Positions 12,801-24,800 of a stretch of 64,000 nt of DNA are shown one piece after another. The notes below the pieces were generated by a model. It was given only the letters and a program-made list of their open reading frames with translations, made no database searches and was not told where the DNA came from. Each line of letters begins with the position of its first letter. Position 1 is the first letter of the stretch. The translations under genes and the position numbers were made by a program. This DNA is from Mesocentrotus franciscanus (lineage: Eukaryota; Echinodermata; Echinoidea; Camarodonta; Strongylocentrotidae), in NCBI GenBank assembly GCA_037976565.1, contig CP137674.1, forward strand, positions 1,703,690-1,767,689. Reading direction: 5' to 3'.

Positions 12801-15800
12801 TTAAAGGTAATGTTAATTTATTCAAAGTCAACAGAAATGAAAGTGTAGACAAAATTACATCTCTTAAGACATTTCTGCGTCCATTTTCACATTTAGTTTT
12901 TTCCATTTCGAATGAAAGGTGACTTGCGCTAATAACATTTGTTTTTGGCAGGAGCACATTAAGATTTTGAGACAGTGAGAATTTTCAAAAAGAATTCTTT
13001 CTAAGGCCACGATCTTGGAAAAGATTTGTACATTAATAGAGATATTTTATTCATTTAGTTCATTTGATTTATAGATAATATGTTTAAAAAGAAGTAAAGA
13101 AGTGTCCTTCACTCCCATTAATTCAATTTAAGATACCAGTTTTAAATTGATTTCCCTGTTATCCGTCAAAGAAAGATAAATCTGTCGAAATGGTAATTAT
13201 TTTCTCACCATTTGTTTTACATTCATTGTCTCTGGAATTCAATTTGCACAGATATCGACGATTGTACTACTGATTCTTGTATGAATGGAGGAACTTGTAC
13301 TGATGCTGGAGTTGACATCGTTACTTGTGCCTGCATTGATGGCTATACTGGGATTAGTTGTGAAACAGGTAAGCTGTTATTCAAAGCAGATTACTTACCT
13401 ACATACTTACTTTTTTTATGTAGAGCAATTGCTCCTTGCTAATCAAGAAATAAAAGATAAATTGAGAAACAAGCAATTAAAAAGAAAGAAACATTTATTC
13501 ATTAGAGAGGAAAATCGGTTAAGGCTTTTTTTTCTGAATTCAGTGTCAACAGAGGTGCAAGTACAGACAAGGACGGAAGGGGGGGTTATATTTTGCTGCA
13601 GTTATGAGAGAAACTACAAAATTAGCGAAGGGGTTCCACCTTTTGGTGCATTATTCAGAGAAACTACATTCTATTTCATTTCGAGTAAAACACGTGGACA
13701 ATGAAAGTGCATGGTAATTTCAAGAGCAGGTTTGAAATTTCTCACTACGATTTCTATAAATTAAGTTTTTTTTGTAATATGATGAGAATGGTATCGTTTT
13801 TCCTGATCATAGCATCCAACTTTTGGCGCTTCGGTCTCTTGAAACTCAGACCATGTTTAAGACATTTCTGCGTCTATTTTTAAATTTATTTTTTTCCATT
13901 CCAAATAAAACATCACTTGCTTTAATGACATTTGTTTTTGGCAGGGGCACATTAAGATTTTCAGACAATGAGAATTTTCAAAAAGAATTCTTTCAAAGGC
14001 CACGATCTTGGAAAAGAATTGAACTTTAATTGAGATATTTCGTTCATTTACTTCATTTTAATTAAAGATAAAGAAACATAAATCTGTCGAAATGGTAATT
14101 ATTTTCTCACCATTTGTTTTACATTCATTGTCTTTGGAATTCAATTTGCACAGATATCGACGATTGTACTACTGATTCTTGTATGAATGGAGGAACTTGT
14201 ACTGATACTGGAGTTGACATCGTTACTTGTGCCTGCATTGATGGCTATACTGGGATTAGTTGTGAAACAGGTAATCTGTTATTCAAAGCAGATTACTTAC
14301 CTACATACTTACATTTTTTTTTATGTAGAGCAATGGCTCCTTGCTAATCAAGAAATAAAAGATAAATTGAGAAACAAGCAATTAAAAAGAAAGAAACATT
14401 TATTCGTTAGAGAGGAAAATCGGTTAAGGCTTTTTTTTCTGAATTCAGTGTCAACAGAGGTGCAAGTACAGACAAGGACGGAAGGGGGGTTTATATTTTG
14501 CTGCAGTTATGAGAGAAACTACAAAATTAGCGAGGGGTTCCACCTTTTGGTGCATTATTCAGAGAAACTACATTCTATTTCATTTCGAGTAAAACACGTG
14601 GACAATGAAAGTGCATGGTAATTACAAGAGCAGGTTTGAAATTTCTCACTACGATTGCTATTAATTAAGTTTTTTTTGTAATATGATGAGACTGGTATCG
14701 TTTTTTCTAATCATAGCATCCAACTTTTGGCGCTTCGGTCTCTTGAAACTCAGACCATGTTTAAGACATTTCTGCGTCTATTTTTAAATTTATTTTTTTC
14801 CATTCCAAATAAAACATCACTTGCTTTAATGACATTTGTTTTTGGCAGGGGCACATTAAGATTTTCAGACAATGAGAATTTTCAAAAAGAATTCTTTCAA
14901 AGGCCACGATCTTGGAAAAGATTTGAACTTTAATTGATATACTTCGTTTATTTACTTCATTTTAATTAAAGATAAATACGTTTAAAAATGCAGTAAAGAA
15001 TTTTGCTCCACTCCCATTAATTCAATTTAAGATGCAAATGTTAAATGAATATCCCTGTTATCCGTCAAAGAAAGATAAATCTGTCGAAATGGAAATTATT
15101 TCCTGTCATTTTTATTACATTCATTGTCTTTGGAATTCAATTTGCACAGATATTGACGATTGTATTACTGGTTCTTGTTTGAATGGAGGAACTTGTACTG
15201 ATGTTGGAGTTAACGCCGTCGATTGTGCCTGTGCTGATGGCTATACTGGAATTATATGTCAGACAGGTAAGCTATAAAGTCAAAGCAGGTAATATTCCTA
15301 CATACTTACACTTTTTATGTAAAGTAAATGCTATATGCTCATCAAAACTTAGATAAAGAGCGAACAAGGAAATTAAAAGAAAGAAAAATTTACTCACTGG
15401 AGAGGACAACCTTAAAGATAATGTTATTTTATTCAAAGTCAACAGAAATGAAAGTGTAGACAAAATTACATCTCTTAAGACATTTCTGCGTCCATTTTCA
15501 CATTTATTTTTTCCATTCCAAATAAAACATCACTTGCTTAATGACATTTGTACTTGGCAGGGGCACATTAAGAATTTCAGACAATGAGAATTTTCAAAAA
15601 GAATTCTTTCTAAGGCCACGATCTTGGAAAAGATTTGAACTTTAATTAAGATATTTCGTTCATTTACTTCATTTTAATTAAAGATAAATACGTTTAAAAA
15701 TGAAGTAAAGAATTTTGCTCCACTCCCATTAATTCAATTGAAGATGCAAATGTTAAATGAATATCCCTGTTATCCGTCAAAGAAAGATAAATCTGTCGAA

Positions 15801-18800
15801 ATGGAAATTATTTCCTGTCATTTTTATTACATTCATTGTCTTTGGAATTCAATTTGCACAGATATTGACGATTGTATTACTGGTTCTTGTTTGAATGGAG
15901 GAACTTGTACTGATGTTGGAGTTAACGCCGTCGATTGTGCCTGTGCTGATGGCTATACTGGAATTATATGTCAGACAGGTAAGCTATAAAGTCAAAGCAG
16001 GTAATATTCCTACATACTTACACTTTTTATGTAAAGTAAATGCTATATGCTCATCAAAACTTGGATAAAGAGCGAACAAGGAAATTAAAAGAAAGAAAAA
16101 TTTACTCACTGGAGAGGACAATCTTAAAGATAATGTTATTTTATTCAAAGTCAACAGAAATGAAAGTGTAGACAAAATTACATCTCTTAAGACATTTCTG
16201 CGTCCATTTTCACATTTATTTTTTCCATTTCGAATGAAAGGTGACTTGCGCTAATAACATTTGTTTTTGGCAGGAGCACATTAAGATTTTGAGACAGTGA
16301 GAATTTTCAAAAGAATTCTTTCTAAGGCCACGATCTTGGAAAAGATTTGTACATTAATAGAGATATTTAATTCATTTAGTTCATTTGATTTATAGATAAT
16401 AGGTTTTTAAAATGAAGTAAAGAAGTGTCCTCCACTCCCATTAATTCAATTTAAGATACCAGTTTTAAATTGATTTCCCTGTTATCCGTCAAAGAAAGAT
16501 AAATCTGTCGAAATGGAAATTATTTCCTGTCATTTTTATTACATTCATTGTCTTTGGAATTCAATTTGCACAGATATTGACGATTGTATTACTGGTTCTT
16601 GTTTGAATGGAGGAACTTGTACTGATGTTGGAGTTAACGCCGTCGATTGTGCCTGTGCTGATGGCTATACTGGAATTATATGTCAGACAGGTAAGCTATA
16701 AAGTCAAAGCAGGTAATATTCCTACATACTTACACTTTTTATGTAAAGTAAATGCTATATGCTCATCAAAACTTGGATAAAGAGCGAACAAGGAAATTAA
16801 AAGAAAGAAAAATTTACTCACTGGAGAGGACAATCTTAAAGATAATGTTATTTTATTCAAAGTCAACAGAAATGAAAGTGTAGACAAAATTACATCTCTT
16901 AAGACATTTCTGCGTCCATTTTCACATTTATTTTTTTCCATTTCGAATGAAAGGTGACTTGCGCTAATAACATTTGTTTTTGGCAGGAGCACATTAAGAT
17001 TTTGAGACAGTGAGAATTTTCAAAAAGAATTCTTTCTAAGGCCACGATCTTGGAAAAGATTTGTACATTAATAGAGATATTTAATTCATTTAGTTCATTT
17101 GATTTATAGATAATAGGTTTTAAAATGAAGTAAAGAAGTGTCCTCCACTCCCATTAATTCAATTTAAGATACCAGTTTTAAATTGATTTCCCTGTTATCC
17201 GTCAAAGAAAGATAAATCTGTCGAAATGGAAATTATTTCCTGTCATTTTTATTACATTCATTGTCTTTGGAATTCAATTTGCACAGATATTGACGATTGT
17301 ATTACTGGTTCTTGTTTGAATGGAGGAACTTGTACTGATGTTGGAGTTAACGCCGTCGATTGTGCCTGTGCTGATGGCTATACTGGAATTATATGTCAGA
17401 CAGGTAAGCTATAAAATCAAAGCAGGTAATATACCTACATACTTACACTTTTTATGTAAAGCAAATGCTCTACTCTCATCAAAACTTAGATAAAGAGTGA
17501 ACAAGGAAATCTAAAAAAAGAAACATTAAGTCACTGGAGAGGACACTCTTAAAGGTAATGTTAATTTATTCAAAGTCAACAGAAATGAAAGTGTAGACAA
17601 AATTACATCTCTTAAGACATTTCTGCGTCCATTTTCACATTTAGTTTTTTCCATTTCGAATGAAAGGTGACTTGCGCTAATAACATTTGTTTTTGGCAGG
17701 AGCACATTAAGATTTTGAGACAGTGAGAATTTTCAAAAGAATTCTTTCTAAGGCCACGATCTTGGAAAAGATTTGTACATTAATAGAGATATTTAATTCA
17801 TTTAGTTCATTTGATTTATAGATAATAGGTTTTAAAATGAAGTAAAGAAGTGTCCTCCACTCCCATTAATTCAATTAAAGATACCAGTTTTAAATTGATT
17901 TCCCTGTTATCCGTCAAAGAAAGATAAATCTGTCGAAATGGAAATTATTTCCTGTCATTTTTATTACATTCATTGTCTTTGGAATTCAATTTGCACAGAT
18001 ATCGACGATTGTACTACTGATTCTTGTATGAATGGAGGAACTTGTACTGATGCTGGAGTTGACATCGTTACTTGTGCCTGCATTGATGGCTATACTGGGA
18101 TTAGTTGTGAAACAGGTAAGCTGTTATTCAAAGCAGATTACTTACCTACATACTTACATTTTTTTATGTTGAGCAATTGCTCCTTGCTAATCAAGAAATG
18201 AAAGATAAATTGAGAAACAAGCAATTAAAAAGAAAGAAACATTTATTCATTAGAGAGGAAAATCGGTTAAGGCTTTTTTTTCTGAATTCAGTGTCAACAG
18301 AGGTGCAAGTACAGACAAGGACGGAAGGGGGTTTATATTTTGCTGCAGTTATGAGAGAAACTACAAAATTAGCGAGGGGTTCCACCTTTTGGTGCATTAT
18401 TCAGAGAAACTACATTCTATTTCATTTCGAGTAAAACACGTGGACAATGAAAGTGCATGGTAATTTCAAGAGCAGGTTTGAAATTTCTCACTACGATTTC
18501 TATAAATTAAGTTTTTTTTGTAATATGATGAGACTGGTATCGTTTTTCCTGATCATAGCATCCAACTTTTGGCGCTTCGGTCTCTTGAAACTCAGACCAT
18601 GTTTAAGACATTTCTGCGTCTATTTTTAAATTTATTTTTTTCCATTCCAAATAAAAAATCACTTGCTTTAATGACATTTGTTTTTGGCAGGGGCACATTA
18701 AGATTTTCAGACAATGAGAATTTTCAAAAAGAATTCTTTCTAAGGCCACGATCTTAGAAAAGATTTGAACTTTAATTGAGATATTTCGTTCATTTACTTC

Positions 18801-21800
18801 ATTTTAATTAAAGATAAATACGTTTAAAAATGAAGTAAAGAATTTTGCTCCACTCCCATTAATTCAATTTAAGATGCAAATGTTAAATGAATATCCCTGT
18901 TATCCGTCAAAGAAAGATAAATCTGTCGAAATGGAAATTATTTCCTGTCATTTTTATTACATTCATTGTCTTTGGAATTCAATTTGCACAGATATTGACG
19001 ATTGTATTACTGGTTCTTGTTTGAATGGAGGAACTTGTACTGATGTTGGAGTTAACGCCGTCGATTGTGCCTGTGCTGATGGCTATACTGGAATTATATG
19101 TCAGACAGGTAAGCTATAAAGTCAAAGCAGGTAATATACCTACATACTTACACTTTTTATGTAAAGCAAATGCTCTACTCTCATCAAAACTTAGATAAAG
19201 AGTGAACAAGGAAATCTAAAAAAAGAAACATTAAGTCACTGGAGAGGACACTCTTAAAGGTAATGTTAATTTATTCAAAGTCAACAGAAATGAAAGTGTA
19301 GACAAAATTACATCTCTTAAGACATTTCTGCGTCCATTTTCACATTTAGTTTTTTCCATTTCGAATGAAAGGTGACTTGCGCTAATAACATTTGTTTTTG
19401 GCAGGAGCACATTAAGATTTTGAGACAGTGAGAATTTTCAAAAGAATTCTTTCTAAGGCCACGATCTTGGAAAAGATTTGTACATTAATAGAGATATTTA
19501 ATTCATTTAGTTCATTTGATTTATAGATAATAGGTTTTAAAATGAAGTAAAGAAGTGTCCTCCACTCCCATTAATTCAATTAAAGATACCAGTTTTAAAT
19601 TGATTTCCCTGTTATCCGTCAAAGAAAGATAAATCTGTCGAAATGGAAATTATTTCCTGTCATTTTTATTACATTCATTGTCTTTGGAATTCAATTTGCA
19701 CAGATATCGACGATTGTACTACTGATTCTTGTATGAATGGAGGAACTTGTACTGATGCTGGAGTTGACATCGTTACTTGTGCCTGCATTGATGGCTATAC
19801 TGGGATTAGTTGTGAAACAGGTAAGCTGTTATTCAAAGCAGATTACTTACCTACATACTTACATTTTTTTATGTTGAGCAATTGCTCCTTGCTAATCAAG
19901 AAATGAAAGATAAATTGAGAAACAAGCAATTAAAAAGAAAGAAACATTTATTCATTAGAGAGGAAAATCGGTTAAGGCTTTTTTTTCTGAATTCAGTGTC
20001 AACAGAGGTGCAAGTACAGACAAGGACGGAAGGGGGTTTATATTTTGCTGCAGTTATGAGAGAAACTACAAAATTAGCGAGGGGTTCCACCTTTTGGTGC
20101 ATTATTCAGAGAAACTACATTCTATTTCATTTCGAGTAAAACACGTGGACAATGAAAGTGCATGGTAATTTCAAGAGCAGGTTTGAAATTTCTCACTACG
20201 ATTTCTATAAATTAAGTTTTTTTTGTAATATGATGAGACTGGTATCGTTTTTCCTGATCATAGCATCCAACTTTTGGCGCTTCGGTCTCTTGAAACTCAG
20301 ACCATGTTTAAGACATTTCTGCGTCTATTTTTAAATTTATTTTTTTCCATTCCAAATAAAAAATCACTTGCTTTAATGACATTTGTTTTTGGCAGGGGCA
20401 CATTAAGATTTTCAGACAATGAGAATTTTCAAAAAGAATTCTTTCTAAGGCCACGATCTTAGAAAAGATTTGAACTTTAATTGAGATATTTCGTTCATTT
20501 ACTTCATTTTAATTAAAGATAAATACGTTTAAAAATGAAGTAAAGAATTTTGCTCCACTCCCATTAATTCAATTTAAGATGCAAATGTTAAATGAATATC
20601 CCTGTTATCCGTCAAAGAAAGATAAATCTGTCGAAATGGAAATTATTTCCTGTCATTTTTATTACATTCATTGTCTTTGGAATTCAATTTGCACAGATAT
20701 TGACGATTGTATTACTGGTTCTTGTTTGAATGGAGGAACTTGTACTGATGTTGGAGTTAACGCCGTCGATTGTGCCTGTGCTGATGGCTATACTGGAATT
20801 ATATGTCAGACAGGTAAGCTATAAAGTCAAAGCAGGTAATATACCTACATACTTACACTTTTTATGTAAAGCAAATGCTCTACTCTCATCAAAACTTAGA
20901 TAAAGAGTGAACAAGGAAATCTAAAAAAAGAAACATTAAGTCACTGGAGAGGACAAACTTAAAGATAATGTTATTTAATTCAAAGTCAACAGAAATGAAA
21001 GTGTAGACAAAATTACATCTCTTAAGACATTTCTGCGTCAATTTTCACATTTATTTTTTTCCATTTCGAATGAAAGGTGACTTGCGCTAATAACATTTGT
21101 TTTTGGCAGGGGCACATTAAGATTTTGAGACAGTGAGAATTTTCATAAAAAAATTCTTTTTAAGGCCACGATCTTGGAAAAGATTTGAACATTTATAGAG
21201 ATTTTTAATTCATTTAGTTCATTTGATTTATAGATAATATGTTTAAAGTGCGGGTTCAAAGAAAATCACAAATATGGCAAATAACATATTACTAGAAACT
21301 GGTAAGCTAATAGATGGCCATCGTACAAGTTGTAGGTCAACTTCAAATCGGATGATTTATAAAAATACAAATAAAACCACCTCCATAGCATCTGGGATAT
21401 GCGAGAGATTCGCCAGAAAAATAACGATGTTTTAATGCCGTCACAATATGAACCAATCCTGCCCAAGCAGACGACATCCCATAAAGAATGAACATAATTG
21501 CAATGCTATTATTTCTCAAATTATAATGAGTTTAGTGTATATAAATGTGATGGAATTTTACACCATTCAAAAGGGATATGACCCCGATTCTGATAACTAA
21601 ATTCTTTTGTTTGTAAATACACAGGATAGGGGTTAATGAACAATCAAAGAAACCACACTTTCAAATTTAAAACCCCTGGAATGAAAGCATGGACGCATTT
21701 GTTCCTCTTGAAACGCCGAACATACCGCGGTGTATGCAGCTGAAAATACAATGGCGTCTTATTTTGTTTACAAGCGACGGATTCCTTTATTTTTTATCGC

Positions 21801-24800
21801 TGCATTTTTCATCAAAATAATACCATGCGCGGGGTTTAGAGTGAGGCAATAGATTAAACATTTAGTCTGACGGTAGTGAAGTAAGAGAAATAACTGAAGA
21901 GAAGACGACGAAACAGGCACTGAAAATGTGTGAGATGTCATGGGACATCGTCTGCTTGTGCAAATCATGTTCAACATGTGACGTCACACATCTCAGCAGC
22001 GATCGGAGAGCATTTCAGGTGCTATGTCGGGGCTGTATTTAAGAGTTTTGTAATTCATAATAATCATTACTTCGAATGTTTCCAAGCATGGAATTTTGAT
22101 AACCTTGTCAAATCAAAGTGTTACCTTTGCAATAATGACAATAAAGTGAGTTTTTAAAATCAATGAACCTGATCTTTAAAAAAGAAGTAAAGAAGTGTCC
22201 TTCACTCCCATTAATTCAATTTAAGATACCAGTTTTAAAGTGATTTCCCAGTTATCCGTCAAAGAAAGATAAATCTGTCGAAATGGTAATTATTTTCTCA
22301 CCATTTGTTTTACATTCATTGTCTCTGGAATTCAATTTGCACAGATATCGACGATTGTACTACTGATTCTTGTATGAATGGAGGAACTTGTACTGATGCT
22401 GGAGTTGACATCGTTACTTGTGCCTGCATTGATGGCTATACTGGGATTAGTTGTGAAACAGGTAAGCTGTTATTCAAAGCAGATTACTTACCTACATACT
22501 TACATTTTTTTTATGTAGAGCAATTGCTCCTTGCTAATCAAGAAATAAAAGATAAATTGAGAAACAAGCAATTAAAAAGAAAGAAACATTTATTCACTAG
22601 AGAGGAAAATCGGTTAAGGCTTTTTTTTCTGAATTCAGTGTCAACAGAGGTGCAAGTACAGACAAGGACGGAAGGGGGGGTTATATTTTGCTGCAGTTAT
22701 GAGAGAAACTACAAAATTAGCGAGGGGTTCCACCTTTTGGTGCATTATTCAGAGAAACTACATTCTATTTCATTTCGAGTAAAACACGTGGACAATGAAA
22801 GTGCATGGTAATTACAAGAGCAGGTTTGAAATTTCTCACTACGATTTCTATTAATTAAGTTTTTTTTGTAATATGATAAGACTGGTATCGTTTTTGCTGA
22901 TCATAGCATCCAACTTTTGGCGCTTCGGTCTCTTGAAACTCAGACCATGTTTAAGACATTTCTGCGTCTATTTTTAAATTTTTTTTTTTCCATTCCAAAT
23001 AAAACATCACTTGCTTTAATGACATTTGTTTTTGGCAGGGGCACATTAAGATTTTCAGACAATGAGAATTTTCAAAAAGAATTCTTTCAAAGGCCACGAT
23101 CTTGGAAAAGAATTGAACTTTAATTGAGATATTTCGTTCATTTACTTCATTTTAATTAAAGATAAAGAAACATAAATCTGTCGAAATGGTAATTATTTCC
23201 TGTCATTTTTATTACATTCATTGTCTTTGGAATTCAATTTGCACAGATATTGACGATTGTATTACTGGTTCTTGTTTGAATGGAGGAACTTGTACTGATG
23301 TTGGAGTTAACGCCGTCGATTGTGCCTGTGCTGATGGCTATACTGGAATTATATGTCAGACAGGTAAGCTATAAAGTCAAAGCAGGTAATATTCCTACAT
23401 ACTTACACTTTTTATGTAAAGTAAATGCTATATGCTCATCAAAACTTAGATAAAGAGCGAACAAGGAAATTAAAAGAAAGAAAAATTTACTCACTGGAGA
23501 GGACAACCTTAAAGATAATGTTATTTTATTCAAAGTCAACAGAAATGAAAGTGTAGACAAAATTACATCTCTTAAGACATTTCTGCGTCCATTTTTTCAC
23601 ATTTATTTTTTTCCATTCCAAATAAAACATCACTTGCTTAATGACATTTGTACTTGGCAGGGGCACATTAAGAATTTCAGACAATGAGAATTTTCAAAAA
23701 GAATTCTTTCTAAGGCCACGATCTTGGAAAAGATTTGAACTTTAATTAAGATATTTCGTTCATTTACTTCATTTTAATTAAAGATAAATACGTTTAAAAA
23801 TGAAGTAAAGAATTTTGCTCCACTCCCATTAATTCAATTGAAGATGCAAATGTTAAATGAATATCCCTGTTATCCGTCAAAGAAAGATAAATTTGTCGAT
23901 CGGAAATGGAAATTATTTTTCTCGTTATTTTTATTACATTCATTGTCTTTGGAATTCAATTTGCACAGATATTGACGATTGTATTACTGGTTCTTGTTTG
24001 AATGGAGGAACTTGTACTGATGTTGGAGTTAACGCCGTCGATTGTGCCTGTGCTGATGGCTATACTGGAATTATATGTCAGACAGGTAAGCTATAAAATC
24101 AAAGCAGGTAATATACCTACATACTTACACTTTTTATGTAAAGCAAATGCTCTACTCTCACCAAAACTTAGATAAAGAGTGAACAAGGAAATCTAAAAAA
24201 AGAAACATTAAGTCACTGGAGAGGACAATCTTAAAGGTAATGTTAATTTATTCAAAGTCAACAGAAATGAAAGTGTAGACAAAATTACATCTCTTAAGAC
24301 ATTTCTGCGTCCATGTTCACATTTATTTTTTTCCATTTCGAATGAAAGGTGACTTGCGCTAATAACATTTGTTTTTGGCAGGGGCACATTAAGATTTTGA
24401 GACAGTGAGAATTTTCAAAAATAATTCTTTCTAAGGCCACGATCTTGGAAAAGATTTGAACATTAATAGAGATATTTAATTCATTTAGTTCATTTGATTT
24501 ATAAATAATAGGTTTAAAAATGAAGTAAAGAAGTGTCCTCCACTCCCATTAATTCAATTTAAGATACCAGATTTAAATTGATTTCCCTGTTATCCGTCAA
24601 AGAAAGATAAATCTGTCGAAATGGTAATTATTTTCTCACCATTTGTTTTACATTCATTGTCTTTGGAATTCAATTTGCACAGATATCGACGATTGTACTA
24701 CTGATTCTTGTATGAATGGAGGAACTTGTACTGATGCTGGAGTTGACATCGTTACTTGTGCCTGCATTGATGGCTATACTGGGATTAGTTGTGAAACAGG

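Larger units (their letters stand above)
17287..20696 (+). repeat. Higher-order tandem duplication, two 1705-bp A-B blocks
   Basis: Exons 14-15 and 16-17, with all introns, are repeated at exactly 1705 bp (17287-18991 and 18992-20696). By eye the copies differ at only a few bases, for example TATAAAATC against TATAAAGTC after the first exon. The mosaic flank of exon 15 recurs in exon 17, so the block was duplicated after that mosaic formed. Confidence 0.88.

Noticed and set aside
21930..22157. A 75-residue ORF in the 927-bp insertion
   Set aside because: Short, no domain and not conserved elsewhere in the window; no evidence that it is translated.
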